Notes: generated by a model not told the origin, from the letters alone. Positions 10,543 to 21,544 are shown, numbered from the stretch's first letter. The stretch is DNA of 64,000 nt from Selaginella moellendorffii (GCF_000143415.4 NW_003314284.1:1745715-1809714); one strand, 5' to 3'. A program made the numbers and translations.

Positions 10543-11703
10543 GTCTATCTGATGGACTGACGATTGTGGAGACCCACTCATAGAAATTATTGGCCTTTGG
10601 ACTGGCAAAGCAATTCTCTAGTGGATCTCTGTGAGCTTCTTCTGGATTTGCTTCGCCCCACTGTGCCAAACCACTCATAACCTTTTGGAGTAGATTGTAA
10701 ATCAGCTGTTTACAAATATTTTTAATTCATTAATTATTTTATTAATATTATTATTGAATTAATAATGAATGAATTAAATAATTATAATTAAATATTACAT
10801 TAGCTGATTCTGCTAATTTACAATCTTTTATTTCTATCCACTCAAAACCTTTATGATACACATGCTACAATGTGAACAATACTCAGCCAAGGACATTCAA
10901 CCATTCCCCACTTGGAGCATGTCGGGATCTGAAAGAGAGAAGCTTGAGAAATTTATGCAAAGCCAACCATTGATCTCACTATTCCAGCCTTTGGGATGCC
11001 CACAAATTGTTGGCATCAACTAGCAACTCTATACTGCAAGCAAAACTGGTCATAGAAGGGAAAAAGAAGAAGAGCTAGGAGAACTTTACCATGGCTATCT
11101 GACTTTAGTGATGTCTGTCAGCTATTCACATACTTCCCAGCCCACATGGTTGGATGATCTGCTCCCCTATGCACAGAAACATGAGCTCTTATATCGCAAG
11201 AGATAGCAAGAAAAAAAAAATTAATTACCACTCACACATTGCATAGAAGATAGGATCTTTGCTTTTGTTGAGAGCCTTACTCACTGGGTGGTGGTGTTGC
11301 TCCATTTCTGAGATGCAAACATTGTTTGCATACTGAGCATGAGAAGGCTGATTTTTCTTGTGAAAGCAATTTTCATACTTGAGATAGTCAGTTCCCTATA
11401 CGAGAAGAAATAACTCAATTGACATGTTGAAATGGAACAAAATTAGCATGTTTACTGTACTTGTGTCTTGAAACTCGTGGCTCTTTGAAGCCACTCAATG
11501 GCATTTACAAGTCATTCTCCTGGAAAACATCTACAAATGATAAGTTGTTCATTGGAAAAAAGAACTCTCTACCTTCCAGTAAATTTGACCAGATCATTAC
11601 CTGTACTTTTGAGATCCATATTGAGATCTTTTAGCTTTCCTATCATTACCGCATCCTTGATCTCTGTATGGACAAAAAAATGTTTTCTATTCTACATCTT
11701 CTT
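10543..11703. other. AT-rich spacer between the duplicated E2 pseudogenes
   Basis: Contains an AT-rich TTAATTATTTTATTAAT-type stretch (10,720-10,800) and scattered short frames. It forms the left part of the unit between the two E2 copies. No gene recognised. Confidence 0.35.
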
Positions 11704-11898
11704 TGTAAGCTCCTGAGTTTGGACTTCCCGGGAGGTCACCCAGCCCAGTACTATTCACACTCAAGGACGCTTAACCCCAAATATCCCAAGACCCTTAACC
11801 GTTTGGAAAAGGGGGTGCACTCTTATTCATGGGCCCTTTCCCTCTATATTTGAACCCCGACGGATCGTCTCTCAAGTCGTTCCCTTTGGTTGCTTACA
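11704..11898 (-). repeat. TRIM LTR (3' LTR in element orientation)
   Basis: 195 bp, TG..CA termini with 7-bp inverted ends (TGTAAGC / GCTTACA). Identical by eye to the LTR at 12,068-12,262. Confidence 0.95.
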
Positions 11899-12067
11899 AT
11901 CCACCACGCTTCCCTGCAAGTTCACGCCCTCGTGAACAGAAGCTGAGAGCCGCAGCTCTCCCGAGAGCCCCGCTCTCTTGACACCCTACCCCTCGGGTCA
12001 ATCAACATGTGGTGCGATTCCCTTAGCCAACCAACAGAGTCGGACCCGAGACCCCTCTGATACCAAA

Positions 12068-12262
12068 TGTAAGCTCCTGAGTTTGGACTTCCCGGGAGGT
12101 CACCCAGCCCAGTACTATTCACACTCAAGGACGCTTAACCCCAAATATCCCAAGACCCTTAACCGTTTGGAAAAGGGGGTGCACTCTTATTCATGGGCCC
12201 TTTCCCTCTATATTTGAACCCCGACGGATCGTCTCTCAAGTCGTTCCCTTTGGTTGCTTACA
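12068..12262 (-). repeat. TRIM LTR (5' LTR in element orientation)
   Basis: 195 bp. It is followed on the minus strand by the tRNA-Met-type primer-binding site, which identifies it as the 5' LTR. Confidence 0.95.
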
Positions 12263-12354
12263 TTCTTCCACAATCGTACAACTGACCTCTTCCAAAATAA
12301 GATGTGAAGCTGGCTATATATATAGATATAGCATTATAATTTGGCCCCCCTGGG

Positions 12355-12797
12355 AGATTTGGCCCCCCGTCGATCACAACATGGTCAGATGCTACCAGCA
12401 TTTTGGACAAATATTCACAGGTTATACTTCCCACCAAAGGATCAACTACAAGAAGATAAGTTCAGAAAAAACAAAGAGCAAAGTCATAAGGATCTGGCTC
12501 ACCCATCAATGCACAAATCAAAACAAAACTTTGGAAATTGTAAGAGCTGGACTTTAATTCTCCTTGAGAGTTTTCAAGAATATCTGTCCACTAGGAAGAA
12601 TGTTGCAGTGATAGATTCACGTTTTAAACACCACCTACATTTTCCAACAAGAGATAAGATCTTTGAATTCTTCCTCCTTTCCACATTATCTTGAGAGGCT
12701 TTAATGGATAATCGCTGGGGAGGCTAATGTTGACCTTAGAAAGGGATCCTATGAGATCAAGAAGAATTTCTTCAAAATTGAGAATTGAGCTAAGAAA
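12355..12797 (-). pseudogene. Ubiquitin-conjugating enzyme (E2) pseudogene, copy 2
   Basis: Direct repeat of the E2 pseudogene at 10,102-10,542, roughly 93% identical by eye. It keeps KVNISLPSDYPLKPLKI and SPALTISKVL, both closer to the E2 consensus than copy 1. It shares the TGA in FKT-IYH, the Cys-to-Phe change at the active site and the TAA before SPALT, so the gene was already dead when duplicated. Confidence 0.75.
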
Positions 12798-15250
12798 TTC
12801 CATACATGCAAGGAAACCCAAAAGAAAAAGAATGGTCAAGATGGCTTGTGAGCCAAGGAAATGGCAATCTCCCTAACCAAGGTTTAACCAAGTTTACATT
12901 GCTGAGTTCACACCCCATTGATCAAAGAAGTATATGTATGAATTTGTATATGATAAATGTATCTGTAGTTGATTCCCCAGATAAATCCCTGCAACACGAC
13001 CCAGTGATCATACAAAGATAGAAGATGGCCAACTGTATATGGCTTTAGAGTTGGTAGCAGCATGCTCAAGGCTGGATGGTTGCTGGTGAATTCTTGCAGA
13101 CTTTCACCTAGCATGCTAGGTAACTGTAGAGCAGCAAGGAAAGAACATTCAGAAACTTACTTTGTGAGGAGTCAAATAATCCGGAACACCTTCTGCTCGA
13201 AGTTCCTCAAGGATCTGAAGAAAGAAACATTTAGACCATGAAAGGATACAAGAGATTCCTTACTGACCCTGCCATCTTGCAAGTTATACATAAAAGATAT
13301 TGATTAGAATCCTTTCTATAATTTTAAATTTCTATAATAACTTCCTATACAGTGATAATAATTGCAACAATATGGGATATGAGAGACCATCTGCTTATAT
13401 TACTTTTGTTACCAATAAAAGAAAGGGTATATGCAAAGACAATGTTCCATTGTCATAAAAAGTATTTGTGGATATTGATGATCTCCAAGGTATAACTATC
13501 AATCTCTACACTAAAATGACATTATGAATTTCAGACAAACGATTTAAAAAATATACATCATCACTACTGGATGATGAAAACAAACAACTAATTCTTTAGG
13601 ATTCATGTCACCTATGTAACAGATGTCTTATCTATTCCAGTGGAGCTGGATTCCTTGCTAGTTATCATTTTAGTTATCTTATTCTCACACTTGTTCTCAA
13701 GAACTATCTGCAATCATCAAATACACAACTTCATTTTATATAGAAATTCTAGAATTTGCAGTCAATGGCAATAACATGATGAAGTGAAAGAAATGAATAC
13801 CATTTAGATTATTCAATGAATATTTTTGAATATTGGAACATTATTTATTTTGACCATTATTTGTCATTACATCATGGATTCTAATATCATCCATTTCACT
13901 TGTTAACATGAAGCATGGAAGTCATACAAAAAAAGGAAGAACAAAATCAAAATTCATCCAAAGCCTTATCAGTAAGTAAAATTGTGTGATTAAGGAAGCT
14001 AAAGATATATTTGATTTTAATAATAATGTCAAAAAAGGAAATTTAAAAAGCTGTCCTCATTGATTTCTTACCCATGGTTTTATTTATTGGCAGGGATTTT
14101 TCTTAGTTGGAGGTGGAAATGAAATGTCACCATATGTCTAAGAAATAAATTTAAAATTTACTAGACTTGCCCCTAAAAGTTCAAACCCTTCATTGATTAT
14201 ATATATAGAAAAAAAAAAAAGAGCTATATATAGATCACAATTTTTGGTTTTTTATTTGCTTAAGTAAAACCTGCAAGAGACTGGGATAGTAGTGAATATA
14301 TCTAGAATATTTTACCATCTAAGATTGTTATTCATTTAGTTTAATATTGTATTTATAATTTATAAAGATGCTTATATTTTATAAACTTTCCTAAACACTT
14401 CCTAGTATATTCTTATTTATTCTACCATATAAAGGTTGATATGCAATAAGATCTTGATTTATAAATTATGAACATCCTTATAGTTGTTGATGAATTAGAT
14501 TATTGAAAAATACTAAATAAGAATAGAATTATTATTAAACAAACCAAATATTGTTATATGCAATATAGTGTTAGGTCCAATTGTACAGCTACAATGCCAT
14601 ATACTAATATTAACGTAGTAGGATTTTGGTAACTATCAAATTGGTTTCAATTTAGACCATATAAACTAGGGTTTTTAAGGTCCTTTCCATATAATTATGT
14701 AAAAAGATTTAAAATAATAAATAATAAATAAAAAGATGGACAATTAGATGGAGTTCTACTTAATTAATTAATTAGCGTCTGATGGATGAAGACTACACCC
14801 GGGTGAGCCTGAAACAGGCATTCAATAGAAGAAAAAGAATCCAGAATCTAGAAGCCAGTGATAACTTATGCCGAGAAATTCTCGTCATGCAGCAGGATTA
14901 GCTTGCTTGCTCTTTCAATGTCGACGACACTGCAGGACTGAGAAATCAACGTGAGAACACCAAGCTTTCTTTACCAGACCCCGTCTGCCAGGCCTGTCCT
15001 CTGCGTCAAAAGTCCCTGCGACGAACACGAAGCATTAGATTCTTGGAGAAAAATTTCTGCTGCTAAACCTCTAGAAATACAAACAAAGAAAGATCGGCGA
15101 GTGAAATTAAAATACCTCTATCACGTGGAAGTCAAGTCTAAGTCCAAGTCAAAAGTTTCCTGGCAATGGACTGGTAGCTGGCCAGCAACGCACGTTGCAA
15201 CAGAAAGAAAAAGAGTCTCCCTTCACGCGCGCTTGACAGCATTTCAAAGG
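12798..15250. other. AT-rich intergenic DNA and upstream region of the AUX1/LAX-like gene
   Basis: No gene visible from 12,798 to ~14,750, only AT-rich DNA with A-runs (14,208-14,220). From ~14,770 the base composition rises toward that of the gene. The open frame starting at 14,951 is probably 5' leader; its in-frame ATG at 15,251 begins the conserved protein. Confidence 0.4.
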
Positions 15251-17078
15251 ATGAGCTCCACCTCCAATGCCTCTGGGAGCGCTGGGAACCAAAGAAACAG
15301 CGACCCAGAGAACCCACTGTTGCTTCCATCCAGGAAAGGATTTAGCGCTCGCGATGAGATTGCGAGAGTGTTCTTCAGAGGTGGATCCTCGTTTGATGCG
15401 TGGCTTACTGCTTGCACAGCACAGGTAAATGCTCTGAAGATCTCTCGACCTTTTTCAGGTCAAACTTTCAGGTCGCCCAAGTTCTCCTCACGCTCCCTTA
15501 CTCTTTTGCTCAAATGGGAATGGTGCCGGGTATACTGTTCCAGCTCGTGTATGGGCTTCTCGGGTGCTGGAGCTGTTATATGACCACCAGCCTGTACGCC
15601 GACTATGTTAGAATTCTCGACAGGCAAAACTCTCGCCGAGATGACCACATTATCCAGGTGTGGTAGTGTATGAAGAGACACTAACCTCTCGAGACACTGG
15701 CTTTCAGTGGTATGAAGTTTTGGGAGGCCTCCTGGGAAAAGGATGGAAAATGGCCGGCTTGGCATCTAACTGCATCCTTCTTCTTTGTACTGCAACGATC
15801 CAGCTTATAGCTTGCGGAAGGTATGGAAAATCTGAAAGGTGAAAGTGTTGACAATGGTTAGAATGGTCGCAGCACCGTTTGGTATATCAATGATAGTTTT
15901 GAGAAAAGAACATGGACATACATCTTTGGAGCCGGCTGCTTCCTCACGGTTTTTGTTCCAACAGCTCGCAATTACCGGCTGTGGGCGTTTGTAGGAATCT
16001 TCATGACGACTTACACAGCTTGGTTTATGACAATCTCTGCTGTAATTCATGGCAAAGTAAGCGTCCAATCTTCTTCTTCTTCCCTCCCTTCTAGTGTAAT
16101 CGATCTACAGGTAGAAAACGTCGAGCATTCTGGTGCAAAAAGCTCGGTCCAATACTTCACAGGAGGCACAAACATTCTCTACGCATTTGGAGGTCACGCA
16201 GTCACGCTGTAAGCCAAATAAAAAAGAAGAGAGAAAATCTTCTTTTTGTCCCCCAGCCAAATCCTCTAAAACGGGCAGTTATTGAGTTAACAGAGAGATC
16301 ATGGATGCAATGCACAAGCCAAGAAGCTTCAAGATTGTCTACCTCTGTGCCGTGCTCTACATTTTTACCCTCACAATACCTTCGGCGGCGAGCGTCTACT
16401 GGCGCTTTGGCGACGCAATGCTCCACAATCCAAACGCACTGGCCGTCTTCCCCCGCACGAGATTCAGGGACGCCGCCGTCGTCCTCATGCTCGCGCACCA
16501 GGTAACGAGCTCTCAAGAACCCTAAAACAACATCTTTAAGGATTTTGAAAATTCCCGCCAGTTTATCGAGTTTGGGGTTCTTGCGTTGCCCATCTTCGTG
16601 ATGTGGGAGAAGCTCCTGGGCGTCCATCACTCCAAGAAGCACTACATTGTCAAATCCCTGTCGAGAATTCCAATCGTGCTCGTCATATGGTTCATCGCGA
16701 TCATGATCCCATTCTTCGGGCCGATCAACTCTGTCGTGGGCGCGCTGCTCGCAAGCGTTGCCGTCTACATCCTTCCTTGCGTCGCGTTCATGTATGCAAG
16801 GCAAGCCCCCGAATCACGAAAGGTAAAGAAATCTCTCAGCGAATGGATCTCCAATTCGATAGAGTTTTACCTTCTTCCAGGGCGCCTTGGAGCAGCCACC
16901 CTGCTGGCTCTTGAGGAGCTGGGTGCCCATGTACTGCATCAACCTTGGATCGGTGCTGTGGGTCGCGATCGTGGGCGTGGGATTTGGGGGATGGGCGAGC
17001 GTCAGCAATCTAATGGAGAAGATCAGCAGCTTTGGATTCTTCGCAAGGTGCTATCAATGCAATAGCACAAGGCACTGA
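15251..17078 (+). CDS. AUX1/LAX-type auxin influx carrier
   Basis: Eight exons (15251-15424, 15472-15657, 15708-15820, 15873-16056, 16111-16208, 16294-16501, 16562-16822, 16881-17078) join to 473 codons. AUX1/LAX proteins are proton symporters of the amino acid/auxin permease family that bring indole-3-acetic acid across the plasma membrane. Family hallmarks in order: FDAWLTACTAQVAQVLLTLP, YSFAQMGM, IQLIACGS, YINDSFEKRTWTYIFGA, YFTGGTNILYAFGGHAVTL, TLTIPSAASVYWRFGDAM, FFGPINSVVGALL and the terminal SSFGFFARCYQC. About eleven hydrophobic segments are visible. The N-terminus is a short Ser-rich cytosolic tail; ATG 15,251 is chosen because the family's soluble N-terminus is of this length. Introns are 47-85 bp. 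The next gene begins 13 bp after the stop. Confidence 0.93.
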
Positions 17079-17091
17079 ATCCGATGATCAA

Positions 17092-19207
17092 ATGCTCTGG
17101 GTCTCCAAGCGGCGACCGCAGCGATATCTTCTAACATGTCGGCGATTCTCTCTCGCATCTTGTGCTGCTGTTCTTCCCGAACAGGAATCATGTCGCAGCT
17201 ACAGCGCCTGCGTCTCCCGATTGCAGCAATGTATCAGATCCCAGGCGCTCCGCGATGGCCAAAGGATTCACGATTGGATACTGGGCTCTTCGCTGCGCGG
17301 CGACCCCTTTCTGGGCAACCTGGTGATCCAGATGTATGCCACCTGCGGCAATGTGGCCGGATCGTGGTGGGTGTTTGGAGAGGGCATCCATCGCCGCAAT
17401 GTTTTCTCGTGGAACACAATGATGGGAGCGTTTCTTTCGAGCTACCAGGTGGACGAAGCAATGATCCTGTTCAAGAAAATGCCCCAGAGGGATGTTGTCT
17501 CCTGGAACACCATACTTGCAGCAAATGCCCAACTAGGCGATTTGGACTTCTTACAAACGATCTTTGGCCAAATGCCACAGAGAGGTGTGATTTCATGGAA
17601 TACAATGATAACATCCTTTGCGCAATCAAAAGATACGTCCCGCGCCATCGAAGCTTTTGCGAAAATGCCAAAGCATACTGTCGTAAGCTGGACCGCGGCG
17701 CTGACTGCATTTGCCGAGAATGGGCATTTTGATAACGCTTGTGTTCTCTTCGATTATATGCCCGAGCGAAACGACGTCTCTTGGAGCGCAATGGCGGCCG
17801 CCTACGCCGAACACCTCCTCCCGGATCGCGCCATCGAAGTTGTCTCCGCACGGATGCCGCAGTGGAGCATCACCTCCCTGAGCTCGCTCATCCAGGCGCT
17901 CCTTCAATCCCACCGCCCGGATCAGGCATGGATCGTCTTCGCTCAGATGAACGAGCGCAACGAGTTTGCCTGGAACATCATGCTCCAGGGTCTGCTCTTT
18001 CACGATTTCCCCGCCGGGGAGCTTGTTCTCGATAAAATGCCCTGCTGGGACGTTATCGCTTGCAATACCTCCATTGTAGCATATGCCCAAAACAGACATA
18101 TTGCGAAATCTCGCGCTATTTTCTTTGCGATGCCGCACTGTTCGGTGGCTTCTTGGAACGCCATTCTTGACGCATTTGTGCAGATAAACTCGGTGGAAGA
18201 AGCTAGTCGGATATTCTGTCTGATGCCTTGCCAAGACGCAGTGTCGTGGACGGCAATCCTGGCAGTGTATGCTCAGAATGGGCATGTCACCAAAGCACAG
18301 GGTCTGTTTCAGAGAATGCCGGCGGGAAGGAGCATATTTGCGTGGAATTCACTGCTCCACGCGTGGAGCCAGGCTAAATTTCCTCACACGGTGGCCGCCA
18401 TCTTCCATCGCATGCCCGGGCAGGACTTGGTTTCCTGGAACACTCTTCTCGCAGCCTATGTTCGCAGCGGTTTTGCAAGAGAATCGCTGCAAATCCTGTG
18501 CCGCATGGATCTGGAAGCCGTGGGGATAGACGAGATCACTTTCATCAGCGTCTTGGATTCCATCTCTGCGGCCTCCACAAACTGTGATAGCAGGTTCCTC
18601 CTCGATGAGTTTCTGGGCAATCCAGAAGCTTACAGTCTCGTCCAAAGTTCTTGCGTGGTGGCAAACGCGCTTGTCGCCGCCTGTGCGAAGTCTGGCTATC
18701 TCGCCGATGCCTGGACAGTCTTTTGCAACCAGTCACCGGGACATCACTTGCTGGAGCTCCATGCTCTCGGCCTATGCGTTAAACGGCCACGAGCTCCAAT
18801 CCTTGAAGCTTTTCCAATGCATGCTACTGTCGGGCCTGGTTCCCGACGAGACCATCGTCGCGATTCTGCTCTCCGCTTGCTCGCACGCCGGCCTCTTCGA
18901 ATCTGGAGTGGAGTTCTTCCGCTCCGTGAGCCAGGACTTTAGCGAAGTGGAAGCCAACTTGGATCACTACTCTTGCTTGATCGATCTCCTGGCGAGAGCT
19001 GGGATGCTCGAGGAGGCCGCGAGTGTGATCCAGGAGATGCAATTCGAGGCCAGCTTGCTCATTTGGACGTCAATCATGGCCGGCTGCATTGTTCATGGGG
19101 ACGTGACTAGAGCATTGCTGGCTGCCGAGGAGATCGCTAGAACGCATCCAGATAGTGTCGTTGGACCGAACTTTGAGAAATCGCTTGACAAGTGCCTTTT
19201 TGTTTGA
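17092..19207 (+). pseudogene. PPR gene (PLS type) interrupted by one frameshift
   Basis: From ATG 17,092 the frame encodes more than a dozen PPR repeats (for example MPQRDVVSWNTILAANAQ and MPCQDAVSWTAILAVYAQ). At ~18,733 the frame shifts: the first frame gives AWTVFCNQ, and removing one T gives HRDITCWSSMLSAYALNG in the next frame. That frame continues through HAGLFESGVEFF, HYSCLIDLLARAGMLEE and an E-type tail to a stop at 19,207. Uncorrected, the product ends at 18,942 without its C-terminal repeats. A single one-base lesion in an otherwise clean ~700-codon gene is either a young pseudogene or a sequencing error. It starts only 13 bp after the AUX1/LAX stop, so its promoter must lie in or before that gene. 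Confidence 0.8.
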
Positions 19208-19231
19208 CATAGCACATTGAATCACGTGAAA

Positions 19232-19303
19232 GGGCATTTGGTCTAGTGGTATGATTCTCGCTTAGGGTGCGAGAGGTCCCGAGTTCAATTCTCGGAATGC
19301 CCC
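19232..19303 (+). tRNA. tRNA-Pro (AGG)
   Basis: 72 nt folding into a full cloverleaf: acceptor GGGCATT/AATGCCC, D-loop with AGTGGTATGA, anticodon loop CTTAGGG giving anticodon AGG, T-arm CCGAGTTCAATTCTCGG. A T-run follows (19,313-19,319) as Pol III terminator. It lies 24 bp after the frameshifted PPR gene. Confidence 0.96.
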
Positions 19304-19991
19304 AGAGGGGTGGTTTTTTCGATTTTATTTTACGGACTTTTCGTCTCGTTTCAACACACTTCGTGCTGCGCATGCAACAAAACACCTCATGATCAATAGC
19401 ATCAAAATATGGACAAGTGGTGGTCACGCCACACTAAAAATGCCCGTGGTCCATTCATGCGAATATTATCCCTGAACACAAGGAAAATTCGATCCCTAGC
19501 GATACTGCACGAGGCAAAAATGGCCCCTCTGTCAAAATCATACACCGCATGTTCTTTGATAAATAACCGGTCGTGATTTTTGATAACGATGATGTTTAAA
19601 CTATAGTAAGATTTGAAGGCAAAGATATATCGAGATTAAATTTTCAAAGAACGTGAAACCTATGCTGACCGACAAGGTGCCTGTTTGGGGATTGATTGGT
19701 TTGACCGCAGGTGAAAAGCACACGCGCAGTCTAGCCCTTAACTTTTTACATGGGTAGGTAAAAATTTACAGCTGGCCTGAAATCGACGGACGCCGGACTG
19801 ACAGCTGGCGGCTTCTTTGGCCGAGCGATCCTCCCCAATCGACGGCAGGCATGTTTAAAGCGGTGGAGAGTTCTCGAGCAATGCCCGTGCTCTCGATCGA
19901 CCGGATTCTCTAGTATGCAAGCGCTAGGTTTTCCTGGGCCTCTAGGCTCTTGAGAGGAAATCCGGTGGCGGCAGTGGAAATTTCCAGGGAC
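19304..19991. other. Intergenic and bHLH upstream region
   Basis: No ORF of note. The final ~150 bp probably begin the leader of the bHLH transcript that carries the uORF. Confidence 0.4.
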
Positions 19992-20174
19992 ATGGTGCAT
20001 TCCTCGTCCTGGGGAGGGTTCACGATGCGTGTTCTTCGTCTGGGCGCTCAATCTCCCCGTGAATGCCAGGTTTGTTGCCCAGAAATCTTTTCTTTCGCGA
20101 TCTGAATCTTTCTTGATCTTGGATCGCTCGCGCAGGCTCGATATTTCCGTCAGCTGCTCAAGCCGGTTACGTAA
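19992..20174 (+). promoter_or_regulatory. Spliced conserved-type uORF of the SACL/SAC51 bHLH gene
   Basis: ATG 19,992 opens a 38-codon upstream ORF: exon 19,992-20,069, a 66-bp GT-AG intron, and exon 20,136-20,174. It ends in CQARYFRQLLKPVT-stop, matching the C-terminal pattern of the uORF family found in leaders of SAC51/SACL bHLH mRNAs (homology from memory of the family). An in-frame TAG at 19,911 limits the 5' end; a nested ATG lies at 20,025. In Arabidopsis this uORF class represses main-ORF translation and thermospermine relieves it. Reading frame, splice sites and position 72 bp before the main ATG all agree. The residues before CQ are less like the family than the tail. Confidence 0.8.
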
Positions 20175-20245
20175 ATCGCTCGCACGGGGCGCAAGAAGAT
20201 TAAATCATCGTGTTCCCGGCACCTAGGGTTGGATTGAGCGCGAGT

Positions 20246-21121
20246 ATGGAGAGTGTTGAGCTGGATTTGTCACAGGCCGAGCTTGAGAACGTCTTACATT
20301 TCTCTGGAGCGATCGGCAAAGAGGAGGTGGAATTCCAAATTGCCGATCGTGTGAAGAGGCCGCCGCGGGCGAAGTATGTTCTCTTCGATCAGTGTGGAAG
20401 CGAGAAAGTGGTGGTGGTGCATTCGGATGGAGTGTCTCCTCGCCCGTACGAAGTTCTCCCGGACCCCCTTGTTCACGATCACAACACCACAGGATCTCAG
20501 ACTCTCCAGGCGCTGCTAAGTTCGGCTGGCCTGCAAGACCAAACGTGCGATCTCCAAGTCTACAAGAACGCCATGGCAGCAGCGCTGCTGGAGTTCGAGA
20601 GCTCTCACTCTGGGGAGGAGAGGCTTGAGCTCTTTGATTCGATGGAGCAGCCGCTTCAAGCAAACTCGGGCAGCTGGCAGGAGAACACGGACGATCTCGA
20701 CGCGCTCATGGAGTCGGACGAGGAAGAAGTGTCCGAGCTCAACAGTGCGAGCGTTACCAGTGACTTGACACGAGAAGATCACAGTGGTGGAGTGGAGCTC
20801 AGTGGCTACTTATCCTCCGAGGGGGAGACCGACGGCAAAGGAAGATCATCCCGACGATCCCGAGACTGCCGCTTGTCAGTGCGCTCCACCAGAAGCAGCA
20901 AAAAGTCGAGGAGGCAGACGATCAAGTACAAGATCCAGGTCTTGAGAAACATCATACCGGGGGGAGCGGGAATGGAGGCGGCAAGCGTTTTGGAGGAAAC
21001 CATCCGCTATATCACAAGCTTGGAATCTATGGTCAGATCAACCAGGTGGGCAGTGCTTGCTTGCGTGATCTCTCGCGTTTGTATTGATTGCTTCCAGATT
21101 TTTTGCAGTTCAAAGCCATGA
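20246..21121 (+). CDS. SAC51/SACL-type bHLH transcription regulator
   Basis: Codes for ~270 residues (exons 20246-21045 and 21109-21121). The C-terminus holds a helix-loop-helix: SRRQTIKYKIQVLRNIIPGG, then MEAASVLEETIRYITSLES. The basic region lacks the usual His-Glu-Arg DNA contacts, as in the SAC51/SACL (bHLH142-145-like) group, which acts in xylem development downstream of thermospermine. Upstream are acidic and Ser-rich stretches (LMESDEEEVSEL). ATG 20,246 is used. The 63-bp final intron is in frame and stop-free, so retention would only insert 21 residues. The leader contains a spliced uORF, implying translational control. Confidence 0.85.
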   Translation: MESVELDLSQAELENVLHFSGAIGKEEVEFQIADRVKRPPRAKYVLFDQCGSEKVVVVHSDGVSPRPYEVLPDPLVHDHNTTGSQTLQALLSSAGLQDQTCDLQVYKNAMAAALLEFESSHSGEERLELFDSMEQPLQANSGSWQENTDDLDALMESDEEEVSELNSASVTSDLTREDHSGGVELSGYLSSEGETDGKGRSSRRSRDCRLSVRSTRSSKKSRRQTIKYKIQVLRNIIPGGAGMEAASVLEETIRYITSLESMVRSTRWAVLACVISRVCIDCFQIFCSSKP

Positions 21122-21307
21122 AAAGCGAACAGCCAAGGCCGTGCTGTAACTAGTGTTCTTTTGTTTCGGGATAGGAATATTAAATCGCTTGGCTTTCTTT
21201 CTTTTGTGGCGAGATCCTTGTCTCTGTCCTTCGACTTGACACCACCTTCCGAAAGAAAGAAAAACCGATCGTGTCAAATTAGGGTATAACGATTGGTTAG
21301 TGTCTAA

Positions 21308-21380
21308 GCCGGCCTAGCTCAGTTGGTAGAGCGCAAGGCTCTTAACCTTGTGGTCGTGGGTTCGAGCCCCACGGCCGGCG
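21308..21380 (+). tRNA. tRNA-Lys (CTT)
   Basis: 73 nt cloverleaf: acceptor GCCGGCC/GGCCGGC with discriminator G, D-arm GCTCAGTTGGTAGAGC, anticodon stem/loop around GGCTCTTAACC giving CTT, T-arm CGTGGGTTCGAGCCCCACG. A T-run follows at 21,384-21,388. Confidence 0.96.
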
Positions 21381-21544
21381 GAGTTTTTAATCTAGGCTTT
21401 AACCTTTTGGTCCAAAAGGTGAAAGAGATATTCGCATTTGACACCTTTTTTAGGGGACAACAGGTTCATAGTCAAAAGGGGGAGGTGGACGGCAAAAGGA
21501 GTTTGTGCGCTCCTCTTATTTAGGGCGGACAAAGGTTTGGATTC

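Larger units (their letters stand above)
11704..12262 (-). mobile_element. Complete TRIM (terminal-repeat retrotransposon in miniature)
   Basis: Two direct 195-bp LTRs, identical by eye, begin TGTAAGC and end GCTTACA and flank a 169-bp non-coding core. The host repeats flanking the element are TTCTT (11,699-11,703) and TTCTT (12,263-12,267), a perfect 5-bp target-site duplication. On the minus strand the LTR is followed after two bases by TGGTATCAGAG (12,056-12,066), the primer-binding site complementary to the initiator tRNA-Met 3' end, which sets orientation. A purine-rich stretch precedes the other LTR. At 559 bp with no gag or pol it is a classical TRIM and must move using proteins from an autonomous element. 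LTR identity implies a recent insertion. Confidence 0.95.

Noticed and set aside
11668-11853. ORFs within the TRIM LTRs
   Set aside because: Short, repeated in both LTRs, no gag/pol similarity.
12341-12694. Plus-strand ORF of 117 codons (and its counterpart 9996-10439)
   Set aside because: Antisense of the E2 pseudogene copies, explained by the duplication.
16202-16804. Minus-strand ORF of 200 codons
   Set aside because: Antisense to AUX1/LAX exons 6-7 and the introns between; no protein signature.
17626-18285. Minus-strand ORF of 219 codons
   Set aside because: Antisense of PPR repeats; repeated pattern mirrors the plus-strand gene.
19137-19427. Minus-strand ORF of 96 codons
   Set aside because: Runs through the tRNA-Pro gene and PPR 3' end; not a credible protein.
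20029-20226. Plus-strand ORF of 65 codons in the bHLH leader
   Set aside because: Starts at a non-ATG codon and reads through the intron in the wrong frame; the spliced uORF at 19,992 explains the region better.
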